A stretch of 18,936 bases of DNA from NCBI GenBank assembly GCA_947630355.1, contig CANRHJ010000015.1, positions 1 through 18,936 on the forward strand. Direction: 5' to 3'. Every line of letters starts with the position of its first letter. Position 1 is the stretch's first letter. This DNA comes from Candidatus Gastranaerophilales bacterium. GTDB lineage: Bacteria; Cyanobacteriota; Vampirovibrionia; Gastranaerophilales; Gastranaerophilaceae. The notes under the pieces were generated by a model. That model saw only the letters and a program-made list of their open reading frames with translations, was not told the origin of the DNA and did not search any database. The position numbers and the translations under genes were made by a program. This document shows, in pieces, positions 1-8,722 of the stretch.

Positions 1-2
1 TA

Positions 3-704
3 CTTATTATATTTTTCTTATCATTTATGGTATTTGCCAAAAGAAATAATATATATGCAATACTGTTTATAATAACGTTGCTAATACTAATAAACTTAAA
101 ACTTTATCCGCTGTTAGACCGATTACTATTATGGACAATGCCTGCTTTTATAATGATACTGATTAGTATAACAGATATCAGAATAATGCGATTTAATAAA
201 ATTACAAATTATACACTTACGGCTGTAATATGGCTATTATTATCTTCTTCAATATTTTTTCTTTTGACGGATAATAAAATCCCCGGCATAAATATTCCAA
301 TAGATCACCCGGCAGAAGTTAGAAAACCTTTATATTCCAGATGGGAATGTAAAAGTTATTCAATATATATATTGGATAATATTAAAGAAAATCAAAAAAT
401 ATTAAGTACAGGTGAATTTGCCGATTATCTTTTATTATATTCAAAAATTTATAATAAAGTTAAAAATTATAATATAGAGAAAAAACTGGATATAGCAGAC
501 ACAGACAAATTAAATGTAATTATAAATGATTTTATTGACGAAAATGTAAATGAAAAAGAGTATTATATTATTGGTAATTATGGTCAATTGAGGGAGGATT
601 TTGGAATATTTTTGACTGACCTGCTTAATAAAAGAGGATTGAAATTCTTTGAAATGCAGGGAAAAGGCTATTTCGTTTTTAAAATTTTTTCAAGTGAAAA
701 ATAA
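3..704 (+). CDS. C-terminal part of a multi-pass membrane protein, GT-C glycosyltransferase-like (cut by window edge)
   Basis: The frame is open back to the window edge, so the ATG at 27 is probably internal and this is the 3' end of a longer gene. The visible part has three hydrophobic segments (about residues 9-25, 35-50 and 65-85 counted from that ATG), then a soluble tail of about 140 residues. The layout and short patches (KLYPLLDR here, KIYPLFNR in the next gene) match the C-terminal half of the next gene, so the two look like paralogues. That gene carries GT39/ArnT-like signatures, so this one is probably also a membrane glycosyltransferase using a polyprenyl-linked sugar; the catalytic N-terminal loop lies outside the window. 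It ends 28 nt before the next gene, in the same direction, and is likely co-transcribed. The function is inferred only from that paralogue. Confidence 0.7.
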   Translation, partial: LIIFFLSFMVFAKRNNIYAILFIITLLILINLKLYPLLDRLLLWTMPAFIMILISITDIRIMRFNKITNYTLTAVIWLLLSSSIFFLLTDNKIPGINIPIDHPAEVRKPLYSRWECKSYSIYILDNIKENQKILSTGEFADYLLLYSKIYNKVKNYNIEKKLDIADTDKLNVIINDFIDENVNEKEYYIIGNYGQLREDFGIFLTDLLNKRGLKFFEMQGKGYFVFKIFSSEK

Positions 705-732
705 AAGAAAATTAAGTTTTGATGTTCTTTAG

Positions 733-2310
733 GTGAAAATTATTTTACAAAATAAAGATATTATATATAATATGAATATGTTGAAATATGAATTAAAGAT
801 AGAAAGAATACTTACATTATTATATTATTTTCTGGTTATAACTTTAATTGCAGTTGGGTTTTATTTAAGAATAAAATTATATTTAGTATCATATCCTTTT
901 TGGGTTGATGAAATATACTTAGGTGCATCTTTTACGGACAGAGGAATAAAAGAGATGTTTGAGCCTTTGGATTTTGTTCAGAAAGTTCCTCCTTTTTTCT
1001 GCATATTGTGCTTGCTGGTTACAAAAATTGCCGGATTCAGTGAATTAAGTTTGAGATTTATACCATTAGTTGCAGGTTTACTATCTGTTTTGGGTTTTTA
1101 TTATTTATTGACATTAATATATAAAAATAAATTGGTTATTTTAACAGGTTTAACACTTTTTTCAATAAATATTTCATTGATATATTATTCGCAAGAATTT
1201 CACAATTTTTCATTTGATCTTATGATTTGTATTTTTCTGTTGATAATTTACTTAAAAAAAAGCCTAAAAAATATGGATTATAAACAGACAATATTATATA
1301 CAATAATAACTGTAGTAATGTTATTTTTTTCATATATTGTAGCATTTATTGTACCGGCTATGATAATTGCTAAGTGCATAGAAGAAAAACATATAAATTG
1401 GAAAGTATTATGGATTTTAGCTGCAGTTATTGGAGTCAGTATATATTATTATTTGCTTTACAAAGATTTAATTGCATTTTTAAATTCAACGGATTTACCT
1501 TTGGGATACATACAGCTCAATATTTTGTCTTTAAAAAGAATTCTGAATGATAATTTGAGTTTTTATATATTTCGGCCTAAGCATAATTTATATCCGTATT
1601 TATATTGTTTATTCTTTTGCGGAGTTATATTCTTATTTAAAGAAAACAGGAAAACTGCAATTGTTTGCAGTTCTATCCTATTGACAGCTTTAGTTGCTTC
1701 ATATTTGAAAATATACCCTTTGTTTAACAGAACAATAATTCATCTTGTTCCTATATTTATACTGATTATTATAAAAAATGTTGATTATTTATCATCCGAT
1801 AAAATTTATTTCAAACTGATAAATTTTATTAAATCAATGCTGTTTATTGTATTAATCTTATACTTACATAATTACAATAATCTAATATACCATTTGTCAA
1901 ATTATGATTTAATAACATTCAGATGTCCAATGGAATATAGAACACAAAAGCAAGATATTTCTAAATATTTTTATCAAAATTATATAAACGGTGAACCCAT
2001 TTTATATACAGCCGATGTATTCAACTTTTTAAAATATTATAAAAAAATATTAGCATCTGATAAAGAACTTAATTTTACATTGTATAATGATGCAGGTTCG
2101 GAAGAAGAAGTATATAGCAATATAAATAGTTTTTTACTTCAAAATAAAAATACGGATACGGGATATTGGCTAATGGGTGCACATACACCTTTATCAGGAA
2201 GTTATAATTATGATTCCGATTTTATAAAAGACAAACTTCAAAAAGGAAATATTCCTTTTGAATTACATACGAATGACTATTTATATGCTTTCCATGTTTT
2301 AAATAAATAA
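733..2310 (+). CDS. Multi-pass membrane glycosyltransferase, GT39/ArnT-like (GT-C fold)
   Basis: This is a membrane protein of up to 525 residues with about ten hydrophobic segments. After the first segment (residues 28-45) the first outer loop carries WVDE (Asp59, Glu60), the acidic pair typical of GT-C enzymes of the PMT/ArnT/RgtB type. It is followed by VPPFF near 85 and the conserved-looking FSELSLRFIP at about 102-111, also typical of that group. The C-terminal 150 residues are soluble and probably face outside. Such enzymes transfer a sugar from a polyprenyl-phosphate donor to lipid, glycan or protein; the substrate cannot be read here. The start is uncertain. GTG at 733 has only a poor ribosome site (AGG touching it), while ATG at 778 lies 6 nt after a TATAAT at 766-771 and would also give a plausible N-terminus (MLKYELK). 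Confidence 0.75.
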   Translation: MKIILQNKDIIYNMNMLKYELKIERILTLLYYFLVITLIAVGFYLRIKLYLVSYPFWVDEIYLGASFTDRGIKEMFEPLDFVQKVPPFFCILCLLVTKIAGFSELSLRFIPLVAGLLSVLGFYYLLTLIYKNKLVILTGLTLFSINISLIYYSQEFHNFSFDLMICIFLLIIYLKKSLKNMDYKQTILYTIITVVMLFFSYIVAFIVPAMIIAKCIEEKHINWKVLWILAAVIGVSIYYYLLYKDLIAFLNSTDLPLGYIQLNILSLKRILNDNLSFYIFRPKHNLYPYLYCLFFCGVIFLFKENRKTAIVCSSILLTALVASYLKIYPLFNRTIIHLVPIFILIIIKNVDYLSSDKIYFKLINFIKSMLFIVLILYLHNYNNLIYHLSNYDLITFRCPMEYRTQKQDISKYFYQNYINGEPILYTADVFNFLKYYKKILASDKELNFTLYNDAGSEEEVYSNINSFLLQNKNTDTGYWLMGAHTPLSGSYNYDSDFIKDKLQKGNIPFELHTNDYLYAFHVLNK

Positions 2311-2394
2311 TTAAAATCCTATTTTTTCAAAAATTCATTTTTTATATTTATATTATAATTTTATTATTAATGATAAAGAGTTTGAGAAAATAAA

Positions 2395-3876
2395 ATGAAA
2401 ATATATCAATATATGTTAAACAGATTGACTCTGTTATATTTATCATTCCCATTATTAATTTTTCTTCTGTTTTGGTTGAAACCGATTTTTTCATTAATTA
2501 CAATATTATCGTTAATACTTATACTTATTAGTTTCTTTAAAAGTGATGATAACAAAGAACAATATATACAAATTGATAAAATTATATTTGTAAAGACTAT
2601 AGTTATTGGGGTTGTTTGGTGTATATTGGCGGGTATAGGCGGTCTGTTTTATCAGAATCAACCTGATTGGCATTATCATAATGCCATAATGCATGATTTA
2701 ATAGATTTTTCCTGGCCGGTAATATATGACAACGGTTCTGCTCTTGTTTCTTATTTCGGATATACACTCCCTTCTGCTTTATTCGGTAAATTTATATATT
2801 TACTTGGATGCTCAAAAAGTATTATATTTCGATATTCAAATTATTTTGAACTTTTGTGGTCATCTTTGGGTGTTATATTGCTATTCCTAAACCTTTTTTC
2901 TTTAATAAAAGTAAAAGATTCTAACAAATTATTTATATGTTTACTATTTATTATTTTTTCCGGTATTGATATTTTAATCCCATATAGCGGTATTGTTCCC
3001 ATTCAAAATGAATATCATATTAATGATATCATTTATCCATCTAATACTACACAATTATTTTTTGCTCATGAGCAGGTAATTTGTTTATGGATAATAATTT
3101 CTTTATTTCTGAAAAATACAAAAAATATTTCAAATTTTGGGTTATATATTATGTTTACATTATTATATTCCCCGTTAGTTTTTCAAGGCGTAATATTATA
3201 CTTTGTTATATGTTTATTATTTGAATTAATTAAAAGTATTATAAAAAAATCGAATGAAATTTTAAAACAAATATTTAGTATTAACAATATTTGTTCAGTA
3301 TTAGTAATAATTATTATCTTGCTCTTTTTGTACACAAACAACATATTCCGTCCTATTGTACAATTAAACCAAATTCCTTATAATCCCGAATATATAGCGG
3401 ATATTTTTTGGGAAGCAGGAATATTTTTATTATTGCTATTACCCGGAAATTATAAAAATCTTATTTATTGGATTATGTTTGTTTATCTTATATTGTTTCC
3501 ATTGTTTTATAATATGTCAATATCAGACAGTTTAATCAGAAATACTGTACCTTCTCTTACTGTTATGTGTATCTTTTCAATAAAATTAATATTAAATAAT
3601 GAAATAAACAAGAAAGAAAAGATATATAAAGTAATACTTACAGGATGTGTAATCTTGGGAGCTTTTACGCCTGCATGTGAAATTGTAAGAGGTTTCTTAT
3701 TCAATGTTTATAAAGAAAATTATAAAGTACCATTAATAAAAGATGATATTCAGACCTTTAATAAAGATTTTAATAATTATCAAAATTGTCTGTATTACAT
3801 TTCGAAAAATCCTTATGATTTTACATTTTGGAAATACATTTCGAAAAATAAAAAATCTAATGTCGAGGAGAAATAA
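2395..3876 (+). CDS. Multi-pass membrane protein, copy 1 of a three-gene tandem family
   Basis: A 493-residue protein with about eleven hydrophobic segments. The first outer loop (about residues 84-118) holds the family's best conserved stretch: PDWHYHNAIMHDL followed by FSWPVIYDNG and then YFGYTLPSALFGK. A charged Asp-Trp-His loop after the second membrane segment is where GT-C glycosyltransferases place catalytic acids, so a role in glycan transfer or export is plausible but unproven; I do not recognise a named family. It starts with MKIYQYMLNR, matching the starts of copies 2 and 3, which supports ATG 2395 although the ribosome site is weak. Its stop overlaps the start of copy 2 by one base (TAATG), so the pair is translationally coupled. 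The end, FTFWKYI, matches PFWKYLA in the other copies. Confidence 0.75.
   Translation: MKIYQYMLNRLTLLYLSFPLLIFLLFWLKPIFSLITILSLILILISFFKSDDNKEQYIQIDKIIFVKTIVIGVVWCILAGIGGLFYQNQPDWHYHNAIMHDLIDFSWPVIYDNGSALVSYFGYTLPSALFGKFIYLLGCSKSIIFRYSNYFELLWSSLGVILLFLNLFSLIKVKDSNKLFICLLFIIFSGIDILIPYSGIVPIQNEYHINDIIYPSNTTQLFFAHEQVICLWIIISLFLKNTKNISNFGLYIMFTLLYSPLVFQGVILYFVICLLFELIKSIIKKSNEILKQIFSINNICSVLVIIIILLFLYTNNIFRPIVQLNQIPYNPEYIADIFWEAGIFLLLLLPGNYKNLIYWIMFVYLILFPLFYNMSISDSLIRNTVPSLTVMCIFSIKLILNNEINKKEKIYKVILTGCVILGAFTPACEIVRGFLFNVYKENYKVPLIKDDIQTFNKDFNNYQNCLYYISKNPYDFTFWKYISKNKKSNVEEK
2680..2749 (+). repeat. 70-nt block identical to 4158-4227
   Basis: This block encodes NAIMHDLIDFSWPVIYDNG and a few more residues and is identical base for base in copies 1 and 2, synonymous sites included, while flanking sequence differs. 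Copy 3 differs at many positions over the same stretch. Confidence 0.9.
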
Positions 3877-5393
3877 TGAAAATTTCCGATTGTATTTTGA
3901 ACAGAATAATTTATATATATATTACAATTCCGCTGCTTATTTTCTTAATGTTTTGGTTAAAACCTGTTTATGCTGCCGTTTCAATATGTGTATTAATTTG
4001 TATTATAGTAAGCTTATTCAAAGCTAAAATAGAGCCGGAAAGTATAAATATTAAAAAAGTTATATTTACGGCAACACTCTTAATAGCATTGTTATGGTGC
4101 ATTTTGGCAGGTATAGGCGGCTTGTTTTATCAGAATGAACCGGATTGGCATTACAGAAATGCCATAATGCATGATTTAATAGATTTTTCCTGGCCGGTAA
4201 TATATGACAACGGTTCTGCTCTTGTTTATTATTTCGGCTATTTCCTGCCTTCTGCAATAATAGGTAAAATGTTTTTATTTCTTGGCTTTAATAATGATTA
4301 TTCATTTAAAATTGCAAATTATTTTGCTCTTCTTTGGTCTGCCGTAGGAATTTCGTTGGTATTTTTGAAACTTTACTTCTTGATTCCGGTTAAAGATTCA
4401 AAAAAAATATTTATATGTATGTTGTTTATTTTATTTTCAGGGATGGATATTCTGTTGGAATCTAATGAATCAATTTCAATGATGATAGATTATCATTTTT
4501 GTCGTTTTTTATATCCTTCCAATACTACTATTTTATTTTTCTGTTATAACCAGATAATTTGTTCTTGGCTTATAGTTTTTTTATTCTTTAAAGATTATAA
4601 AAATATAAATAACTTGGGATTTTATTTTGTTTTGATGTTCTTTTACGCTCCAATGCAAGCAATAGGTATATTTTTATTCTTTTTTGTTATGTGTATTCTT
4701 GAACTTATAAAAGGATTTAAGGAAAAATTATTGAAAAATACCATAAAAAATATATTTGATTTAAAAAATATTTTATCAGTATTGGTATTATTCCCCGTTA
4801 TATTCCTGTTTATGAAAAGTAATTATATGACAACTGGTGTAGAATCCCTATCTATAGAAATAGAATACATTAAATTCCTTTTTATAATTGAGGAAGTATT
4901 AATATTTTTTATTTTACTTTTACCGACGAATTCCAAAAATCCTATTTATTGGACGGCATTTTTATATCTTACGATACTGCCGTTTTGTAATAATGCACTT
5001 GCACATGAAATGATTATGAGGGTGTGTCTTCCTTCACTGGCAATTTTAAGTGTATTTACAATCAGATTGATTTTGACGGAAATAAAAAATAATCAAAAAT
5101 TAATAAAAATATGCAGACAGTTAATTATTATTTGTTTTATCATAGGAACCGTAACACCGATGTTTGAAATAGTGCGAGGTGTAACATATAGTTCAGACCG
5201 AAATTGTATAATAAAAGATGAAATTAAAACATTAAATAATGGGATTAATTCAGAGCTGGCAGAAATAATGCTTAAAAGAGATTATATGACTAAATTAGAT
5301 CAATATTACTTAAACTATGGTTCATTAGAACCTAATAATTACCCGTTTTGGAAATATCTGGCAGCGCCTAAAAGAAACCGGAATAAAACATAA
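3876..5393 (+). CDS. Multi-pass membrane protein, copy 2 of the tandem family
   Basis: A 505-residue paralogue of the preceding gene, with the same membrane topology and the loop PDWHYRNAIMHDL near residues 88-100. The start is firm: ATG overlaps the upstream stop, a GAGGAG ribosome site lies 6 nt upstream, and MKISDCILNR aligns with the other copies. A 70-nt block (4158-4227) is identical to copy 1, although the rest of the two genes has clearly diverged. The last 53 nt before the tail match copy 3 with one mismatch. This patchwork points to gene conversion between neighbours. The protein is probably in the cytoplasmic membrane; its role in surface polysaccharide synthesis or export is inferred from the neighbouring GT39-like genes. 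Confidence 0.75.
   Translation: MKISDCILNRIIYIYITIPLLIFLMFWLKPVYAAVSICVLICIIVSLFKAKIEPESINIKKVIFTATLLIALLWCILAGIGGLFYQNEPDWHYRNAIMHDLIDFSWPVIYDNGSALVYYFGYFLPSAIIGKMFLFLGFNNDYSFKIANYFALLWSAVGISLVFLKLYFLIPVKDSKKIFICMLFILFSGMDILLESNESISMMIDYHFCRFLYPSNTTILFFCYNQIICSWLIVFLFFKDYKNINNLGFYFVLMFFYAPMQAIGIFLFFFVMCILELIKGFKEKLLKNTIKNIFDLKNILSVLVLFPVIFLFMKSNYMTTGVESLSIEIEYIKFLFIIEEVLIFFILLLPTNSKNPIYWTAFLYLTILPFCNNALAHEMIMRVCLPSLAILSVFTIRLILTEIKNNQKLIKICRQLIIICFIIGTVTPMFEIVRGVTYSSDRNCIIKDEIKTLNNGINSELAEIMLKRDYMTKLDQYYLNYGSLEPNNYPFWKYLAAPKRNRNKT
5313..5365 (+). repeat. 53-nt block matching 7138-7190 (one mismatch)
   Basis: The 3' end of copy 2 and the 3' end of copy 3 share 52 of 53 bases (encoding YGSLEPNNYPFWKYLAA), while the sequence just upstream is unrelated. 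Copy 1 lacks this block, retaining only FWKYI. Confidence 0.85.
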
Positions 5394-5448
5394 ACATTAT
5401 TTTCCTAAAACTTTTATAACAAGAATTTATGTAAAACTTATATTAAAT

Positions 5449-5505
5449 AATAATGTCATCCGGAAGAAAAAATATATAACAGTATAAATAGTTTTTTGCT
5501 TCAAA
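5449..5505 (+). pseudogene. Short remnant of a GT39-like gene (copy of 2086-2144)
   Basis: About 57 nt in this intergenic stretch align, with one gap and few substitutions, to positions 2086-2144 near the 3' end of the GT39-like gene. The shared core is TATAAATAGTTTTTT followed by a C/TTC-A-rich end. There is no open reading frame. It looks like the scar of a deleted paralogue, which suggests that the gene array once alternated GT39-like and tandem-family genes. The rest of 5394-5664 is AT-rich and I see nothing else in it except the ribosome site of the next gene. Confidence 0.55.
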
Positions 5506-5664
5506 AAAAATAAAATCAATTCCCTTTTTGTAGTCGTTATATTATTATTAAATTGTAAATTAAAATGCCTGAGCAAAATTTTAAGAGCCGTTATCTCCCA
5601 AATTCAATTATTATATGTATCAGAGAGATATTCAGGATAAAAATAAGTATTTAGGAGATTGGAA

Positions 5665-7242
5665 ATGAAAATACATCAAAATATTTTAAACAGAATATCA
5701 GTTTTATATTTATCAATTCCTTTGTTTATATTTCTCTTTAACTGGCTTAAACCGATATATTCAGCTATTTTAATCAGTGCGTTGTTGATTATATTATTTA
5801 TGAATTTTAAAAAAGAAACGGTAAGCACTGAACTTGAGAATACAAATCGATATTGTGCATTTGAAAATAATAAAAAATATTATGAAATCAGTAAGTTATT
5901 TTTTATTATAACGGTTATTTTGTGTGTAAGCTGGTGTGTTTTAGCCGGGTTAGGAAATATTGTATTTCAATTAAGACCTGATTGGAATGTTAAAAATGCA
6001 ATAATGCATGATTTAATAAATTTTTCTTGGCCTGTAGTATATGATAACGGTGTTGCATTAACTTATTATTTCGGTATTTTACTCCCCTCTGCTTTATTTG
6101 GGAAATTTGTAAGTTTTTTGGGATTTCAACATGATGTTGCTTTTAAAGCAGCCAATTATTTTTCATTATTTTGGGGTTCAACGGGTGTTTCGTTGATTGC
6201 TTTTAATTTGTATTCTTTTATAAATATTGAAAGAAAAAAGATACTTATTCTTGTATTATTTATATTTTTTTCAGGTTTAAACATATTTTTAGTAAAAGAA
6301 AATTTTTTGTTCCCCCCTAATTATGATATTGAGCATTATGTAATCGGAGATATATTTTATTCTTATCCGTCTCATACCGGACAACTGTTCTTTGCTGCAG
6401 TTCAGTGTATTGCAACATGGTTGGTTACAATGCTTTTTCTCGGAAACAGCAAAGATATAACCAATATGGGTTTTTACTTAGTTCTTACTTTATTTTATTC
6501 ACCATTTGCTGCAATAGGTATCTCGTTTTATTTCATAACAATTACTTTTATTGAATTATTTAAAAGTATTGTTAAAAAGTCAAATATAATTTTTAAGCAA
6601 ATATTTAATATTAAAAACATTTTATCGATATTATTTATATTTCCTGTTATATATTTATACTTTAAAAGTAATCATACTGCTGCAGCTGTAACATCCTTAC
6701 AATTCAATTTTCATGTGTATATAATAAATTTTATTATATTTAATGCTTTAATATTAATTATTATTCTTGTGAACAGATTTAAAAACAATCTTATATTTTG
6801 GATAATGACGATATGTTTAATATTAATTCCGTTTAATAGTACTGTAGTTATTGATTTTTGTATGAGAGCGGTCATTCCTTCATTGTGCATACTCTCTGTT
6901 TTTGAAATAAAGATGCTGATGGAAAAACCATTGACTAAATCAGATAAAATATGCAAGAAATTAGCCATTGTTTATTTTATAGCGGGAATTATAATACCGA
7001 TAACTTTTATTAACCTGATTTTTTATAATACATATAAAGAAAGCTCTGATAATTATATCTTCGATGTTGTAAAAACATTTAAAAATAAGATTCCGCTTGA
7101 AAACTGTACTTGGGTAAATGATGTGGGAAACTATTGTAACTATGGTTCATTAGAACCTAATAATTATCCGTTTTGGAAATATCTGGCAGCATCTAAACGC
7201 AGTCCGCATAAATATGAACATTCAGGAATAAGTAAATCCTAA
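5665..7242 (+). CDS. Multi-pass membrane protein, copy 3 of the tandem family
   Basis: A 525-residue paralogue of the two preceding genes. The best start is ATG 5665: AGGAG lies 7 nt upstream, and MKIHQNILNR matches the N-termini of the other copies; a TTG two codons earlier is less likely. The family loop is present as PDWNVKNAIMHDL, followed by FSWPVVYDNG and YFGILLPSALFGK, though a longer soluble insert (about residues 50-75) precedes it. The last part, EPNNYPFWKYLAA, is nearly identical to copy 2 at the DNA level. The gene converges on the CoA-transferase operon and its last 4 nt overlap it (7239-7242), leaving no room for a terminator between them. Function is unknown; a membrane glycan role is inferred from context. 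Confidence 0.75.
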   Translation: MKIHQNILNRISVLYLSIPLFIFLFNWLKPIYSAILISALLIILFMNFKKETVSTELENTNRYCAFENNKKYYEISKLFFIITVILCVSWCVLAGLGNIVFQLRPDWNVKNAIMHDLINFSWPVVYDNGVALTYYFGILLPSALFGKFVSFLGFQHDVAFKAANYFSLFWGSTGVSLIAFNLYSFINIERKKILILVLFIFFSGLNIFLVKENFLFPPNYDIEHYVIGDIFYSYPSHTGQLFFAAVQCIATWLVTMLFLGNSKDITNMGFYLVLTLFYSPFAAIGISFYFITITFIELFKSIVKKSNIIFKQIFNIKNILSILFIFPVIYLYFKSNHTAAAVTSLQFNFHVYIINFIIFNALILIIILVNRFKNNLIFWIMTICLILIPFNSTVVIDFCMRAVIPSLCILSVFEIKMLMEKPLTKSDKICKKLAIVYFIAGIIIPITFINLIFYNTYKESSDNYIFDVVKTFKNKIPLENCTWVNDVGNYCNYGSLEPNNYPFWKYLAASKRSPHKYEHSGISKS

Positions 7243-7916
7243 AACATATTTTTTAAATATTTACTGATAAAGAAGTCGGAAGCGGTTGAATTTTTAATAT
7301 CGTCAACGGAGAACAGGGGATTAATTTCGGTAAGAATCAATCCGTCTTTGGTAATATTGAAGACACATCGTTCCGTAACAATCATATCAACTTCCCGGTA
7401 TGCAGTTAATGGCAAAGTACATTTTTTAACTATTTTAGGTTCATCTTTAGATGTATGAGTCATGGCAACGATAACTTTTTTGGAGCCTACAATTAAATCC
7501 ATAGAGCCGCCGATACCCGGAACAAATTTATTAGGGATTTGCCAGCTGGCGATGCTGCCTTCGGAATCGACTTGCAAAGCACCTAAAACGGTTGCATCAA
7601 TATGTCCGCCGCGCATTATTGTAAATGCCATTTGAGAATCGTAAAAGCTTGCGCCTTTGTTGACTTCAACAAAAGTACCTCCGGCATTTACAACCTTTTT
7701 GTTATAATTTGGCCCGATTTGGTTTTTCCCCAATCCTAAAATTCCGTTTTCTGATTGGAATATGATATTCATATTTTCGTTAACATAATTTGCAGCTTCG
7801 GTAGGAAGTCCTATTCCTAAAGTTACGATATCATTTTCTTTAAATTCTTTAGCAATACGTATGGCAATAATTTTTTTAACTTCATCTTTTGACATGTTCT
7901 GAACAGCTGATATCAT
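7239..7916 (-). CDS. CoA-transferase subunit B (acetate/acetoacetate/succinyl-type, family I)
   Basis: The 225-residue beta subunit of a family I CoA-transferase, the group that includes AtoA, CtfB and ScoB. Residues 55-62 read SENGILGLG, in which Glu56 is the family's catalytic glutamate that forms the covalent CoA thioester. Further hallmarks are VNAGGTFVEV, GASFYDSQMAF, RGGHIDATVLGALQVD and PGIGGSMDLIVGSKKVIVAM. The full-length enzyme moves CoA between short-chain acids; the exact acids cannot be told from sequence. The start ATG 7916 overlaps the stop of subunit A (ATGA) and has a GGAGG ribosome site at close spacing, so the two are translationally coupled to give equal amounts. The length is normal for the family. 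The gene's end overlaps the convergent membrane-protein gene by 4 nt. Confidence 0.93.
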   Translation of the reverse strand: MISAVQNMSKDEVKKIIAIRIAKEFKENDIVTLGIGLPTEAANYVNENMNIIFQSENGILGLGKNQIGPNYNKKVVNAGGTFVEVNKGASFYDSQMAFTIMRGGHIDATVLGALQVDSEGSIASWQIPNKFVPGIGGSMDLIVGSKKVIVAMTHTSKDEPKIVKKCTLPLTAYREVDMIVTERCVFNITKDGLILTEINPLFSVDDIKNSTASDFFISKYLKNMF

Positions 7917-8566
7917 TTATTTCCTCCGCGTTCTACAACATAATCTATAAAAATACCGGGAATAACCACTTCGTCGGGATTTATGCAATCAACAATTTCA
8001 TCTGCTTGAACAATAACGACATCAGCAGCAGTGGCCATAGACGTATTAAAATTTCTTGTTGTTCCTTCAAATTTAACGTTTCCGTATTTATCAACCTTTG
8101 TTCCGTAAATAATAGCGAAATCAGCGCCTAAAGGTTCTTCAAAGATATATTTTTTACCTTTTATTTCAACAATTTTTTTGCCTTGTTCCAAAATAGTACC
8201 GATGCCTGTTGGTGTGAGTACACCGCCTAAGCCTGAGCCTTTGGCGTGGATTTTTTCAACTAACGTTCCCATCGGATAAAATTCCACTTCAATTTCACCG
8301 TTATGCATTTTTTGCCCGGTGACGGGATTTGTTCCGATATGGGTTGTAATGACTTTTTTAACTAATCCGTATTTAATAAGTTTGCCTTTATCCGCATCCT
8401 CAAAGGAAGTATCATTACAAATCATTGTTAAGTTTTTAACATCAGTATTAATCAGTTCATCAATAATTTCGTCGGGTGCACCGCAGCTTAAAAAACCGCC
8501 TACCATAACGGCAGAATTACTTTTTATAAGTTTCGCGGCTTCTTTTGCGGAAATTATTTTTTTCAA
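7913..8566 (-). CDS. CoA-transferase subunit A (acetate/acetoacetate/succinyl-type, family I)
   Basis: The alpha subunit of the heteromeric CoA-transferase (AtoD/CtfA/ScoA type). I place the start at TTG 8566: GAGGA lies 7 nt upstream, and the protein then begins MKKIISAKEAAKLIK, as is usual for the family, with 217 residues. A GTG at 8608 would add 14 residues without a ribosome site. Family features include MVGGFLSCGAPDEII near the N-terminus (the CoA-binding glycine loop), TTHIGTNP, MGTLVEKIHAKGSGLGGVLTPTG and DFAIIYGTKVDKYGN. It is followed directly by subunit B. It is transcribed away from the PFL operon from the shared 8567-8722 region, so acyl-CoA made by PFL could be a substrate source; that link is inference. 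Confidence 0.92.
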   Translation of the reverse strand: MKKIISAKEAAKLIKSNSAVMVGGFLSCGAPDEIIDELINTDVKNLTMICNDTSFEDADKGKLIKYGLVKKVITTHIGTNPVTGQKMHNGEIEVEFYPMGTLVEKIHAKGSGLGGVLTPTGIGTILEQGKKIVEIKGKKYIFEEPLGADFAIIYGTKVDKYGNVKFEGTTRNFNTSMATAADVVIVQADEIVDCINPDEVVIPGIFIDYVVERGGNK

Positions 8567-8661
8567 ATATTTATCCTCGTTTATTGATTGCATTTTTAAT
8601 TTTATCACATAATTAATTTTTTTTAAATTTTCTTTATATTGTATAAATTAAGCTTGATTTA

Positions 8662-8670
8662 TGATATAAT
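8662..8670 (+). promoter_or_regulatory. pflB: Extended -10 promoter for the PFL operon
   Basis: A TGATATAAT sequence (a TGN dinucleotide joined to a consensus TATAAT at 8665-8670) lies 53 nt before the pflB start. No good -35 hexamer lies at the usual spacing, which fits an extended -10 promoter. Transcription would start near 8677. This is a prediction from sequence. Confidence 0.55.
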
Positions 8671-8687
8671 CATTTGATAGCAAAAAA

Positions 8688-8704
8688 TTCTGCAGACTGC
8701 AGAA
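8688..8704 (+). promoter_or_regulatory. Perfect 8+1+8 palindrome in the pflB leader, candidate operator
   Basis: TTCTGCAGACTGCAGAA is a perfect inverted repeat with a one-base centre, placed about 10-30 nt downstream of the predicted transcription start and just before the ribosome site (GGGAGAG at 8713-8719). The position suits a repressor that blocks elongation, or an RNA hairpin close to the ribosome site. It does not resemble the Rex, Fnr or ArcA sites I know, so the regulator is unknown. Confidence 0.5.
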
Positions 8705-8722
8705 ATGTAAAAGGGAGAGTGT

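Noticed and set aside
27..29. ATG at 27 as the true start of the first gene
   Set aside because: The frame is open to the window edge and the protein matches only the C-terminal half of its neighbour, so the gene most likely begins outside the window.
8567..8608. GTG at 8608 as the start of CoA-transferase subunit A
   Set aside because: No ribosome site precedes it and the extra 14 residues are atypical; TTG 8566 has GAGGA at good spacing and a standard family N-terminus.
7889..8612. Plus-strand open frames over the CoA-transferase genes
   Set aside because: They are shadows of well-supported minus-strand genes and have no family features.
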